In this document: positions 25,901 to 34,449 of the stretch, one piece after another
Layout of the letters: each line of letters opens with the position of its first letter
How positions within the stretch are numbered: position 1 is the first letter of the stretch
Source of the DNA: Flavobacteriales bacterium UBA7666
Lineage (GTDB): Bacteria; Bacteroidota; Bacteroidia; Flavobacteriales_D; Crocinitomicaceae
Direction: 5' to 3'
Assembly (NCBI GenBank): GCA_002483265.1
Contig: DLHO01000018.1
Span: 215,405-279,404, forward strand
Length of the DNA stretch: 64,000 bases
Notes under the pieces: generated by a model
The model's input: the letters and a program-made list of their open reading frames with translations, nothing else
Told to the model about the DNA's origin: nothing
Database searches by the model: none
Program-made: the position numbers and the translations under genes

Positions 25901-25953
25901 GATCTTCACTTTTTGGTTATTGGTAAGTTAGGAAAAAATGAGAGGCCCGAAAG

Positions 25954-26454
25954 TTAAAGAGTGTTAGGGAATGCTTTCCTTTTGGCAAATAAGAAAATTA
26001 GCAAACCAACTATGACAGCGCATACCAATGCATAATCATAAAAATAGATCTGGCTTAAAGAAATACTATTTGCAATATCCGGAGAGAGTCGATACGCTTC
26101 CATATCAACTACATAAATTAAAAGTAGTACAACTTTCATACAAAACCCTATTAAATATCCGATGCTGACAACTGATAGAATCGCTCCTAATTTTCTCATT
26201 GGATATTCTAAATTCTTGATTCGTCTAATAAGTTCGAAAATTCCACATGACAATAATGGAAGAATCCCGAATGAAAGAGCCGTTTTGAGTCCGATAGCCT
26301 GCTCTTCGCCCATAGAAGCTGTAGAAAGAACAGTTGATTTTGACGATCCAATAATCTCTTTCAATAAAACATGATTCAATACTGGGAACAACATCCACAT
26401 GATAAAGAAAAACAAAATGGCCAGTGCTGAAGAAAGTAAAATTGGTTTTTGCAT
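25954..26454 (-). CDS. Four-helix membrane protein, unknown function
   Basis: This 166-residue protein has four hydrophobic segments (about residues 5-27, 60-78, 88-118 and 138-158) and a basic C-terminus (AKRKAF). The family is not recognised; small multi-helix proteins of this kind are frequent in Bacteroidota. The start codon is only 15 nt from the target duplication of the transposon at 26477-29276. The element has therefore separated this gene from its original upstream region, and its expression may have been lost or taken over. Confidence 0.65.
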   Translation of the reverse strand: MQKPILLSSALAILFFFIMWMLFPVLNHVLLKEIIGSSKSTVLSTASMGEEQAIGLKTALSFGILPLLSCGIFELIRRIKNLEYPMRKLGAILSVVSIGYLIGFCMKVVLLLIYVVDMEAYRLSPDIANSISLSQIYFYDYALVCAVIVGLLIFLFAKRKAFPNTL

Positions 26455-26468
26455 GAAAATGAAATTAA

Positions 26469-26476
26469 TAAAAAAT
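26469..26476. repeat. Target-site duplication, left copy
   Basis: TAAAAAAT flanks the left end of the transposon and is repeated exactly at 29277-29284. Eight bases is the usual duplication length of IS1595-family elements. Confidence 0.9.
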
Positions 26477-26501
26477 TGTCTTGTCCTAGAATTTAGGTGA
26501 T
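26477..26501 (+). repeat. Left terminal inverted repeat of the transposon
   Basis: A 25-bp perfect inverted match to 29252-29276. The last codons and the TAG stop of the 95-residue passenger gene lie inside it. Confidence 0.93.
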
Positions 26502-26773
26502 AACTCTAACTGGTCACACAAATACCTAACCAGGTCAACTAATCCATCACCTCCGATGTATTTATCAATAAATAGTTCACCGAAGTCTTTTTTATCATCA
26601 TCATTAAGACAATCATAAATCATTCCTCCCCATTCATCAAGGTCGTGTCCGTATTCATCAAACCATTGGTAAAACTCATCCATCATATCTTCATACGAAT
26701 TTTTGACACATTCCAACACTTCTGAGAAGTAAGGATGAATGGTATTATATTCAAAGACTTTAATATATCTCAT
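26486..26773 (-). CDS. Acidic 95-residue passenger protein of the transposon
   Basis: A small, strongly acidic, aromatic-rich protein (for example MMDEFYQWFDEYGHDLDEWGG and DCLNDDDKKDFGE). Acidic residues outnumber basic ones by roughly three to one. It has no signal peptide or membrane segment, and no family is recognised. It is divergent from the transposase with 64 nt between the two ATGs, and its last five codons and stop lie in the left terminal repeat, so it belongs to the element. The charge pattern would fit a DNA-mimic or regulatory protein acting on transposition, but that is speculation. Confidence 0.6.
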   Translation of the reverse strand: MRYIKVFEYNTIHPYFSEVLECVKNSYEDMMDEFYQWFDEYGHDLDEWGGMIYDCLNDDDKKDFGELFIDKYIGGDGLVDLVRYLCDQLELSPKF

Positions 26774-26837
26774 AGGGTATATATAAATTCTTGTAAATCG
26801 TAAATAGGTTATGTTCTTCCTACCGTAAATTCATTTT

Positions 26838-27881
26838 ATGGAAACGAAAAACATATTTAAACTGATTTCTAAATTGTCTTTTGATGATAAGAGAATACTT
26901 ATCAATTCATTGACGAATGAACTCTTTTTAAATGATTTGGATAAATACCGTACTGAACATACTGGAGACCGTCCGTGTTGTCCTAAGTGTCAGTCTGAAA
27001 GAATCATCAAGAATGGTTCACAGAATGACGTTCAGAAGTTTAGATGTAAAGTATGTCGTAAAACATTTGGTTTACATACCGGAACTAGTGTTCACTATCT
27101 TCATTTCAAAGGAGAATGGATGAGATTTCTTGAATTGACTTTAGAATCAAAAAGTATTCGTTCTATCTGTAAAGAAATGGGACGTTCCAGACAAACTATC
27201 TTTGATTGGAGACATAAGTTGTTGTCTTCGATGGATAATGTGTTTGAGAAACAATTTAAAGGGATTGTGGAAATGGATGATATGTTGGTTCGTTTCAATC
27301 AGAAGGGACGAGTAAACAATTTCTTTGAAGAAGTTAGACGTTCTCAGATGGTTGATGGAAAATCAAAAAGACGTAAACTTTCTAAACGAGGAAATAGTAA
27401 AGAACAAGTATCTGTTTTGTTCACGATTGACCGTTACAAGACTGTTGATATGAAGTTATTAAAACGTAGTAAAATCACTATCAAATCATTGGAACGTGTA
27501 TTGGATAATGGGTTGGTTGATCGTTTAAATACAAACAATATTATTGTAACTGACTATTGTACTTCTTACATTAAAGGACTTGATGGATTTACTCACGAAA
27601 GATTGAATATGAGTAAGAAAGAAAAGTCGAGAGGGAACTATCACTTGAACACATTGAATTACTATTGTGGTGAGTTTAAGAGATGGATTGGTTATCATTT
27701 CCGTTCGGTATCTACAAAGTACTTACAGAACTATTTAAACTACTTTAAAATGTTGTTCTTTGTCTTGAAAGATTCAGATAACAAACAAATGGATTTCTTC
27801 AAATTTTCGTTGAAAGATGGACAAACATTCAAACGGTTTCATTCGACAGAAGAAAGATATTTGAGTTTCTTATCACTTTAA
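26838..27881 (+). CDS. IS1595-family (ISXO2-like) transposase
   Basis: The 347-residue transposase catalyses cut/copy of the element between its terminal repeats. It has an N-terminal zinc ribbon (C48, C51, C70, C73), a helix-turn-helix-like segment around SIRSICKEMGRSRQTIFDWRHK and an RNase-H-like catalytic core. Candidate acidic residues lie at D147 (GIVEMDDMLV) and in IIVTDYCTSY. The ISXO2 signature GNYHLNTLNYYCGEFKRWI...RSVSTKYLQNYLNYF is clear. The frame is intact with no internal stop. The length and the 8-bp target duplication agree with the family. Confidence 0.95.
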   Translation: METKNIFKLISKLSFDDKRILINSLTNELFLNDLDKYRTEHTGDRPCCPKCQSERIIKNGSQNDVQKFRCKVCRKTFGLHTGTSVHYLHFKGEWMRFLELTLESKSIRSICKEMGRSRQTIFDWRHKLLSSMDNVFEKQFKGIVEMDDMLVRFNQKGRVNNFFEEVRRSQMVDGKSKRRKLSKRGNSKEQVSVLFTIDRYKTVDMKLLKRSKITIKSLERVLDNGLVDRLNTNNIIVTDYCTSYIKGLDGFTHERLNMSKKEKSRGNYHLNTLNYYCGEFKRWIGYHFRSVSTKYLQNYLNYFKMLFFVLKDSDNKQMDFFKFSLKDGQTFKRFHSTEERYLSFLSL

Positions 27882-27919
27882 ACTAGAAAATATCTATTCC
27901 AACGATCGTTGAACTAATA

Positions 27920-28549
27920 CTAATTTTTGAGAAATTTAATTGGTCTACCCTCATTCACTAAAACTGTATAATATCCACTTTCAAGATTACTAACATTTAC
28001 TTTATTTTCATTCACCATCAACATTAATCTTCCACTCATATCGAAGATTTTAACTGACTCAGTATTGACACCATCAATGTTTAAACAGTCAGTTGTTGGG
28101 TTTGGATAAATACTATAACCTAAAGTGTTTTCACCAATCCCAGTCGTTAAATCGTGTACCCTGAAACGATACGTGTAAGTAATAAAAGATGTTGGATAAT
28201 TCGAATTTATACGAAAGTTATAACTAGTGTCAATGTAATTATTCTGAAAATAACTTCCCACAGTTATGATATTTAATGTTTTACTGTGAAAAATCGAATT
28301 CATACCAACAGGATAGTAATAATAGTTACCCATATTCTGGTCAACCAATGATTCAGTAACATACATCTCACAACCATTAGTTAGTTCATTTTTAAAACTC
28401 ACAATATCACCAATGTAAACATTTACAGTAGTATCAAATTCCATAGATGAACTTGGAACTTTAATCGAAAACTCATAAGTCGTTTGTGAAAACGAATTCA
28501 ACGTGAATAGTGTCATTAAGACAATTAAATAGTGTTTAGATGTTCTCAT
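27920..28549 (-). CDS. Exported passenger protein with T9SS type A sorting domain
   Basis: This 209-residue protein has a signal peptide ending in NSFSQ, a beta-rich body of about 110 residues and a C-terminal type A T9SS signal (SIYPNPTTDCLNIDG, VKIFDMSGRLM, LESGYYTVLV). It should be transported across the outer membrane by the host's type IX machinery. The body (IKVPSSSMEFDTTVNVYIGDIVSFKNELTNGC) has the feel of a cupredoxin-like or Ig-like fold, but no family is claimed. Carriage of a secretion-system-specific cargo gene inside an insertion sequence is unusual. The small gene upstream ends 11 nt before it, so both are likely in one operon. Confidence 0.75.
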   Translation of the reverse strand: MRTSKHYLIVLMTLFTLNSFSQTTYEFSIKVPSSSMEFDTTVNVYIGDIVSFKNELTNGCEMYVTESLVDQNMGNYYYYPVGMNSIFHSKTLNIITVGSYFQNNYIDTSYNFRINSNYPTSFITYTYRFRVHDLTTGIGENTLGYSIYPNPTTDCLNIDGVNTESVKIFDMSGRLMLMVNENKVNVSNLESGYYTVLVNEGRPIKFLKN

Positions 28550-28560
28550 AAGACAAATAA

Positions 28561-28725
28561 TTAACCGTTATATCTATCTCTACACCCTTGACTACAAAAG
28601 TACTTTGTTGATCCAAGAAACTTACTAACCTTTTTCCATCCACTTGGTAAATACACCCCAGAAGAAGCTTTTTCAGCTTGTATCCTTCTACCACAAATTT
28701 CACAACTGATTTCTTGATAACCCAT
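28561..28725 (-). CDS. Small CxxC/CxxxC protein of the transposon
   Basis: The 54-residue product (from the ATG at 28725) contains CEICGRR near the start and FCSQGCRDRY at the end, a C2-C2 layout typical of small zinc-binding (TRASH/FCS-like) domains. An ATG at 28761 would add 12 residues with no extra motif. It precedes the exported passenger gene by 11 nt on the same strand. Its function is unknown; metal binding is inferred from the cysteine spacing. Confidence 0.55.
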   Translation of the reverse strand: MGYQEISCEICGRRIQAEKASSGVYLPSGWKKVSKFLGSTKYFCSQGCRDRYNG

Positions 28726-28869
28726 AATAATTAGATTTAATGTTTCCACAAATCTATCCATCCAATACCTGTAATCACCTGTTTTTCAATGATAGAAAAC
28801 ACACCAAACTAATACTTTATCACTATTAATGATAAATTCATTAACTTCACCACAATAAATATCAAGATT

Positions 28870-29238
28870 ATGAACGTTGGGAATAGAATTAAGAAGTATA
28901 GAGAACTGAAAAACTATACACAGTCTTATATGTCTGAAAGACTTAATATCTCTCAAAATACATACTCAAAAATTGAAACTGGTGGGATTAAACTAACTGT
29001 GGAACGTCTGAAACAAATTTCCGATATCCTCGAAATGTCAATGGAAGATATCCTAAACAACGAAAACCAAGTCTTTAACTTCAATAACTCAACTGTCGAT
29101 AAATTCTATGGATATATCGAAACACTTCAAGAAGATAATAAAGAAATCCTACTTAATACCATCGAAATACTTAAAGAACAACTCGATTACCTCAAATCCG
29201 AAAACTCCAAACTAATCGAAATCATCTCCAAAAAATAG
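28870..29238 (+). CDS. XRE-family transcriptional regulator of the transposon
   Basis: This 122-residue protein has an N-terminal HTH_3/XRE DNA-binding domain (about 4-62: RIKKYRELKNYTQSYMSERLNISQNTYSKIE, split here only by reading). A C-terminal helical, probably coiled-coil region follows (VDKFYGYIETLQEDNKEILL...LKSENSKLIE), suited to dimerisation. It is transcribed divergently from the small zinc-type gene, with about 145 nt between the start codons, a natural place for its operator. Its stop lies 13 nt before the right terminal repeat, so it is part of the element. It probably controls passenger or transposase expression, which is inference. Confidence 0.8.
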   Translation: MNVGNRIKKYRELKNYTQSYMSERLNISQNTYSKIETGGIKLTVERLKQISDILEMSMEDILNNENQVFNFNNSTVDKFYGYIETLQEDNKEILLNTIEILKEQLDYLKSENSKLIEIISKK

Positions 29239-29251
29239 ATTTTTTGGTGTC

Positions 29252-29276
29252 ATCACCTAAATTCTAGGACAAGACA
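29252..29276 (-). repeat. Right terminal inverted repeat of the transposon
   Basis: Perfect 25-bp reverse complement of 26477-26501; the outer end reads CTAGGACAAGACA. Confidence 0.93.
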
Positions 29277-29284
29277 TAAAAAAT
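29277..29284. repeat. Target-site duplication, right copy
   Basis: TAAAAAAT, identical to 26469-26476. Confidence 0.9.
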
Positions 29285-29360
29285 AGTTATTCCATTCTAA
29301 ATTCTGATCCTGCTCAAGATCTCAATCTCCACAATTCCACCACCAAACCAATGGGCACAA

Positions 29361-29391
29361 AAAAAGGAGTTTATCTCTAAACTCCTTTTTT
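29361..29391 (-). terminator. Terminator after tRNA-Gln
   Basis: The perfect stem AAAAAGGAGTTTA/TAAACTCCTTTTT with a 4-nt loop lies just downstream of the tRNA on the minus strand. Confidence 0.85.
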
Positions 29392-29403
29392 CTCCCTTTT
29401 CTG

Positions 29404-29476
29404 TTGGCCCACTAGGGCTCGAACCTAGACTCTTCGGTACCAAAAACCGACGTGTTGCCAGTTACACCATGGGCCA
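29404..29476 (-). tRNA. tRNA-Gln (anticodon TTG)
   Basis: The minus strand folds as a full cloverleaf. Acceptor TGGCCCA pairs with TGGGCCA, the D-stem is GTGT/ACAC, the anticodon stem TCGGT/ACCGA has loop TTTTGGT (anticodon TTG), and the T-arm is CTAGG-TTCGAGC-CCTAG. The 73-nt gene has discriminator base A and no encoded CCA end. It is just upstream of its terminator and has a -7 element in front. Confidence 0.96.
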
Positions 29477-29486
29477 ATTGCGAGGG

Positions 29487-29494
29487 CAAAGTTA
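29487..29494 (-). promoter_or_regulatory. -7 promoter element for tRNA-Gln
   Basis: The minus strand reads TAACTTTG, ten bases before the mature tRNA 5' end. Confidence 0.6.
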
Positions 29495-29659
29495 ATACTA
29501 AATTCTTTTTCTCCAAGTGATATTTTAAAAAAAGTTGGTTTTTCCGGACAAAAAAGTTAAAAATCATTGAAATTCATTCAATTAGCATTTTTCAACGTTT
29601 CTATGAGGAATCGTCGCAATATATTTATAACTTCGCGAGTCAAACTTTCAAAGTAAATC

Positions 29660-32600
29660 ATGAATTACAGTAAACTGAATAACCTAACAGGCTGGTTTGT
29701 TTTTTTAATCGCAACGATTGTTTATTTCCTTACCATTGAAGATACCGTTTCACTTTGGGATTGTGGGGAATATATCACAGCAGCAAATAAATTAGAAGTT
29801 GGTCACCCTCCGGGCGCACCGTTATTCATGGTACTTGGACGTTTGTTCTCTTTCTTCGCAGAACCGGAAATGGTTGCCGTTTGGATCAACCGTCTTTCAG
29901 CTTTGTGTAGTTCATTCACTATTTTGTTCTTGTATTGGTCTATCACCATGTTTGGTAAGAAGATCATGCAACGTAAAGAAAGAGATTGGTCAAGAGGCGA
30001 TCAAATTGCTACGTTGGGAGCTGGAGTTGTAGGTGCTTTGGCATATGCATTCTCTGATTCATTCTGGTTCTCAGCTGTTGAAGGTGAGGTTTATGCAATG
30101 TCTTCTCTGTTCACAGCAGCTATTTTCTGGATGATTTTGAAATGGGATGCTGAGATGATCGGTATTAAACACGGAGAAATAAAAGACGGAAGATCACCGA
30201 TGCGTTGGATGATCCTGATTTGGTTTATGTTCGGTTTAGCGATCGGGGTCCATTTATTGGGTCTACTTGCTGTACCGGCAATTGCTTTCGTGATGTACTT
30301 TAATTTATGGGAAAAGACTACTTTGAAAGGAATTATCCTGACTGGTTTGATCTCCGTAGTAGTTCTTGCTTTCGTTCAGGAAGGAATTATCCCGGGATCG
30401 GTTGCAATGGCTTCTTCTTTTGAGGTTGCATTTGTCAATTCATTCGGCTTGCCATTCTTCTCCGGAACCATTTTCTTCTTCCTTTTATTGATTGGCTTAT
30501 TCATGTGGGCTTTCAGATATGCGAAAAGAAAAGCGAAACCAATCTTAAACACAGCTTTGTGGAGTTTGGCATTCCTATTAATCGGTTACGGATCATTTGC
30601 TGTAATCGTAATCCGCTCCAATGCAAATACGCCATTGGACGAAAATGACCCTGAAAACTTAGTTACGCTTCATGCTTATTTGAAACGTGAGCAATATGGT
30701 TCATGGCCTATCTTAAACGGAAATTACTGGAACTCCACGTTGGCAGATCAAAGTGAATACGGAGATGGAAGTCCATTCTATTTACGCCGTTTTGTTGTTG
30801 AAAACGATCAAACCGGAATGGATGCAAAAGCATTTAAAACGGAGAAAGAAGCAACGGCTTGGGCAAAATCAAAAGGAAGAAACTTTTCTGTAAAGGAAAA
30901 ATACTTCTCCAGTAATGAAAGCATCCGACTTCAAAGCAAGCAGGTCTACTCTCAAACCACCTTCCTGCCTCGTATGTATTACACCTCCAATAATCCGAAC
31001 GATCAGAAAATCGTTGCGTACAAGAATTGGTCTGGCTATGATGCAACAGATGTAACAGATTCAGATGAAAATGGTACGGATGGATTAAGACTTCCTCGTT
31101 TTAGTGAAAACATGACCTACATGTTCAGCTATCAAATGAACTGGATGTATTGGCGTTATTTTATGTGGAACTTCTCCGGTCGTCAGAATGACTTCCAGGG
31201 ACATGGTGACCAAATGCGCGGAAACTGGCTTTCCGGATTCTCATTTATTGATGATGCACGTTTAGGGAATCAGGAACATGCACCTTACTACACACTTGAA
31301 AATCCGGCACACAATAATTTCTGGCTTCTTCCGATTATTCTGGGAGTAATTGGAGTTATATTCCACTTCTACAGAGCTCCGAAAGATGCATTTATTGTAT
31401 TCCTGACATTCTTCTTTACAGGAATTGCGATCGTAATCTATCTGAATCAAAAACCACATGAACCACGTGAGCGTGATTATGCATATGCCGCTTCCTTCTA
31501 CGCCTTTGCGTTCTGGATAGGATTAAGCGTTCTCGCCTTATACGATGCCTATAAAAACTTCAATAAAGAAGACTGGAAGAAAGTGTTGATGGGATACGGT
31601 GCATTGACCGGATTCATATCGATCTTTGCAATTGCAGGTGGAGGTTTCATCTTAGCAACTTGGTTAATCATTGCAATTATTGGGATTGCTCTCCTCGGAT
31701 TGGCTTATGGATTAAGGAAAGCTTTACCGAACAGCAGTATCGCAGCTACATTGTTTACGATTATCACCTTGTTTGTTCCCTATTTGATGGGTGAACAAGG
31801 ATGGGATGATCACGATCGTTCAAACAAATCCTCTGCGCATGATTTGGCTTACAATTACTTAAAATCTTGTGCTGCAAATGGAATCATTTTCTCTGTTGGA
31901 GATAACGACACCTTCCCGTTATGGTATTTGCAAGAGGTTGAAGGCGTAAGTACAGATGTACGTGTTTGTAACACCAGCTTATTCGATACGGATTGGTACA
32001 CCAATCAGATGAAAATGAAAATGTATAACTCCGAACCGCTTCCTATTACTTTCAGAGAAGATCAAATTCTTCAATGGGCAGGTGGAACGGATCAGGCTTT
32101 CTTCATGTCAACTACGCGTATGCTGAACCAGGGAATCAATCGTGAGACTTTGGACAGACTATTCAAGATGAAATTGAAAAACAGCCCAAGAGAGTTCAAA
32201 CAATCGTTTACAAACTTTGCAAACACAGCTTCTTCCGTTCTTTCAGCAGTGAAAGCGAAAGATCCTGCTTACGAGCCAAGAATTAATGAGATCCGTCAAC
32301 TATTCGCCAATGCAAATGCTGATTCTGCTACAATTGATGTAATAGAACGCATGGAAAATGGTGTTCTTGAAATCTTTGACGGATACAGCAACCAAGTTTT
32401 GGAAGCTGACGTGAAAGGATTAGAAGCATTGCAGGAAATAATCGGTTCATGGGAAGATGCTTGGTCATTCCTTCCATTGAAAGAGGTAATTTCTTTCATG
32501 CAGAATGACGACAACATGATCAAGTACGGAACGGCTTATTTTCGAGTTATTCCTAGTACAGGATTCATCATTCCGGTGAATAAGAAAAATGCATTGGCAT

Positions 32601-33826
32601 CTAAAATCATCTCTAAAGATGAATTAGCAAATTGCGAAGACGAAATTCGTTTCCGTTTCAATGCAAGATCTGTTCAGACAATCACGAAATCAGATATCAT
32701 GATTTTGGACATGTTGGCGCATAACGACTGGAAACGTCCAATGTACTTTACTTCTCCGGGTAACACGGAAGTTTCTACAGCAATGTACCAAAGCGGACAT
32801 TTACGCACAAATGGTATGGCTTGGGAAATCACTCCGATTATCGCTCAAGGAAAAACTCCGATCAATGAGAAATTGATGTATAAGCATTTGATGGAAACGT
32901 ATCATTACGGTAAAATGAATGATCCGGATGTATTGACTGATTACTACGCCAGAAGACAAACAGTTCAATTCAGAACCATGTTTGCACAATTGGCAGAGCA
33001 TTACGTGATCGAGGCAGAGCAAATGGAAATGAGCAGACAGCAATACGCTCCAATGCTTAAGAACCTGCGTGCTTCCGGTCAGGCAAGAGTTGCAGACTCA
33101 TTGGAAAATACATTCAAAGGAACTATGGGAATGACTACAGCAGAATTACGTAAGAAAGCTGCTCAGGTAATTCACAAATCCCTGGAAGTCATGCCAGCAG
33201 ATGTTGTTTTGGATTATGGCGAAAAACCTTCTCCGGCAGGTGGAATCAAAGATGCAAACAATGTGGAATATGCTCAGTACCAAGACGGAGTTCTACAGGA
33301 TTATGTTGGTCTTCTTTATAGAGCAAATGACAAAAAAGGTGCTGAAAAATTGGGGTCTGAAGTTGCTCGTCAATTGGAAAGTATTCTGGGGTACTTTAAA
33401 AACAGCCCCGCAAACTTTGCAGGTGGTGAGAACTCAAGCGATTATATCGCTGCAGTAATTAACTATGCGACACTTCATAAATTTGCAGGTGATCCGCGTA
33501 TCGGAGATCCGAATGGTGTTTTGGTTAACAGAACAACAAAAGGGTTGGAAGCGCTTTACAACGTTGATTTAGCACGTATTTATTCCGAATTGGATCAACT
33601 TTCCTTAGAAAACGGTGAAAGTAGAACAGATGGGAAATATATTGCGGAGAAAGCACGTTTGCAAGGAACTATGAACGCGATTGACTTTACATTTGAATTG
33701 ACAGGAACACAAGTTCCAAGTGCTCCGCAACCAGCTATGCCAGGAATGCCGGCAGGAGGTGATGCGATCATGCCAGAGTCATTGCCAAAAGGAGCTGAGT
33801 CAGACAGTGAACCGATTGTCGGGTAA
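29660..33826 (+). CDS. DUF2723 / GT117-family membrane glycosyltransferase
   Basis: This 1,388-residue protein starts with the diagnostic DUF2723 segment WFVFLIATIVYFLTIEDTVSLWDCGEYITAANKLEVGHPPGAPLF (residues 10-54, paraphrased here by its ends). About a dozen transmembrane helices follow up to residue ~720, then a large soluble C-terminal region with GDNDTFPLWYLQ. The family belongs to the GT-C fold (protein O-mannosyltransferase-like, CAZy GT117) and is nearly universal in Bacteroidota, where O-glycosylation of periplasmic proteins is common; the donor and acceptor are not known here. The tail is Met/Pro/Gly-rich (PAMPGMPAGGD). A TAACTTCG element at 29628-29635 may be its promoter. The polysaccharide deacetylase follows 11 nt downstream. 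Confidence 0.88.
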   Translation: MNYSKLNNLTGWFVFLIATIVYFLTIEDTVSLWDCGEYITAANKLEVGHPPGAPLFMVLGRLFSFFAEPEMVAVWINRLSALCSSFTILFLYWSITMFGKKIMQRKERDWSRGDQIATLGAGVVGALAYAFSDSFWFSAVEGEVYAMSSLFTAAIFWMILKWDAEMIGIKHGEIKDGRSPMRWMILIWFMFGLAIGVHLLGLLAVPAIAFVMYFNLWEKTTLKGIILTGLISVVVLAFVQEGIIPGSVAMASSFEVAFVNSFGLPFFSGTIFFFLLLIGLFMWAFRYAKRKAKPILNTALWSLAFLLIGYGSFAVIVIRSNANTPLDENDPENLVTLHAYLKREQYGSWPILNGNYWNSTLADQSEYGDGSPFYLRRFVVENDQTGMDAKAFKTEKEATAWAKSKGRNFSVKEKYFSSNESIRLQSKQVYSQTTFLPRMYYTSNNPNDQKIVAYKNWSGYDATDVTDSDENGTDGLRLPRFSENMTYMFSYQMNWMYWRYFMWNFSGRQNDFQGHGDQMRGNWLSGFSFIDDARLGNQEHAPYYTLENPAHNNFWLLPIILGVIGVIFHFYRAPKDAFIVFLTFFFTGIAIVIYLNQKPHEPRERDYAYAASFYAFAFWIGLSVLALYDAYKNFNKEDWKKVLMGYGALTGFISIFAIAGGGFILATWLIIAIIGIALLGLAYGLRKALPNSSIAATLFTIITLFVPYLMGEQGWDDHDRSNKSSAHDLAYNYLKSCAANGIIFSVGDNDTFPLWYLQEVEGVSTDVRVCNTSLFDTDWYTNQMKMKMYNSEPLPITFREDQILQWAGGTDQAFFMSTTRMLNQGINRETLDRLFKMKLKNSPREFKQSFTNFANTASSVLSAVKAKDPAYEPRINEIRQLFANANADSATIDVIERMENGVLEIFDGYSNQVLEADVKGLEALQEIIGSWEDAWSFLPLKEVISFMQNDDNMIKYGTAYFRVIPSTGFIIPVNKKNALASKIISKDELANCEDEIRFRFNARSVQTITKSDIMILDMLAHNDWKRPMYFTSPGNTEVSTAMYQSGHLRTNGMAWEITPIIAQGKTPINEKLMYKHLMETYHYGKMNDPDVLTDYYARRQTVQFRTMFAQLAEHYVIEAEQMEMSRQQYAPMLKNLRASGQARVADSLENTFKGTMGMTTAELRKKAAQVIHKSLEVMPADVVLDYGEKPSPAGGIKDANNVEYAQYQDGVLQDYVGLLYRANDKKGAEKLGSEVARQLESILGYFKNSPANFAGGENSSDYIAAVINYATLHKFAGDPRIGDPNGVLVNRTTKGLEALYNVDLARIYSELDQLSLENGESRTDGKYIAEKARLQGTMNAIDFTFELTGTQVPSAPQPAMPGMPAGGDAIMPESLPKGAESDSEPIVG

Positions 33827-33837
33827 CTAAATTATAA

Positions 33838-34449
33838 ATGAAACTCTTTAAACCTCCACACTTAACAAATTGGGTTTTTCCAAGGTTAAGGTGGAGGTTT
33901 TCCATTTCCCGGCCAACCATCTTTATCACCTTTGACGATGGACCAAATCCAGAAATCACTCCTTTTGTACTGGAATTACTGAAAGAATACAACTGGAAAG
34001 CCACTTTCTTCTGTGTGGGTCAGAATGTGATCAAGTACCCTGAATTATTTCAGCGCATTATCTCAGAAGGACATGCGATCGGGAATCATACCATGAAACA
34101 TTTGAATTCAGTAAAGACGGAAAACGAAATATATCTGCAATCGTTTCGTGAATTTGAAGAAATGCATCCGACCAACTTGTTTCGACCGCCATATGGAAGA
34201 ATCAAGCCAAGTATTGCAAAAGAAATAGCAAAAACACACCAGATCATTATGTGGTCCTGGTTGTCGTATGATTACGATTTAAGTGTAAGTAACGAACGCA
34301 TTCTTTCAGAAGCAAAACGGATCAAAAAAGGAGAAATCCTCGTTTTACACGACAATGCAAAGATCGCGGAAAGGCAAAAAGAATTATTACCTCAATTATT
34401 TCAATTATTGCAGGAAATGGGATTCCATTCAGAAGCTATTTCTGTTTAG
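33838..34449 (+). CDS. Polysaccharide deacetylase (NodB domain)
   Basis: A 203-residue NodB-type deacetylase of the carbohydrate esterase 4 family, which removes acetyl groups from N-acetylated sugars in peptidoglycan or polysaccharides. The visible motifs are TFDDGPNPEITP (catalytic and metal Asp), HTMKHLNS (metal His pair), RPPYGR, and LHDN near the C-terminus. No clear signal peptide is seen; the N-terminus PPHLTNWVFPRLRWRF is common in Bacteroidota members. It begins 11 nt after the GT117 gene, suggesting co-transcription, and overlaps the convergent DUF2480 gene by 14 nt. Confidence 0.92.
   Translation: MKLFKPPHLTNWVFPRLRWRFSISRPTIFITFDDGPNPEITPFVLELLKEYNWKATFFCVGQNVIKYPELFQRIISEGHAIGNHTMKHLNSVKTENEIYLQSFREFEEMHPTNLFRPPYGRIKPSIAKEIAKTHQIIMWSWLSYDYDLSVSNERILSEAKRIKKGEILVLHDNAKIAERQKELLPQLFQLLQEMGFHSEAISV

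Larger units (their letters stand above)
26477..29276 (+). mobile_element. Complete IS1595-family transposon with passenger genes (2,800 bp)
   Basis: The element is bounded by perfect 25-bp terminal inverted repeats (26477-26501, starting TGTCTTGTCCTAG, and its reverse complement at 29252-29276). An identical 8-bp duplication TAAAAAAT flanks both ends. Inside are an intact IS1595-type transposase (26838-27881), an acidic 95-residue protein, a T9SS-exported protein, a small zinc-binding-type protein and an XRE regulator. Exact inverted repeats and duplication indicate a recent, possibly still active insertion. Carriage of passenger genes is known in some IS1595 subgroups. Confidence 0.93.

Noticed and set aside
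28561..29238. XRE plus small gene as a toxin-antitoxin pair
   Set aside because: They are divergent rather than co-directional, and the small protein shows a metal-binding and not a toxin motif.
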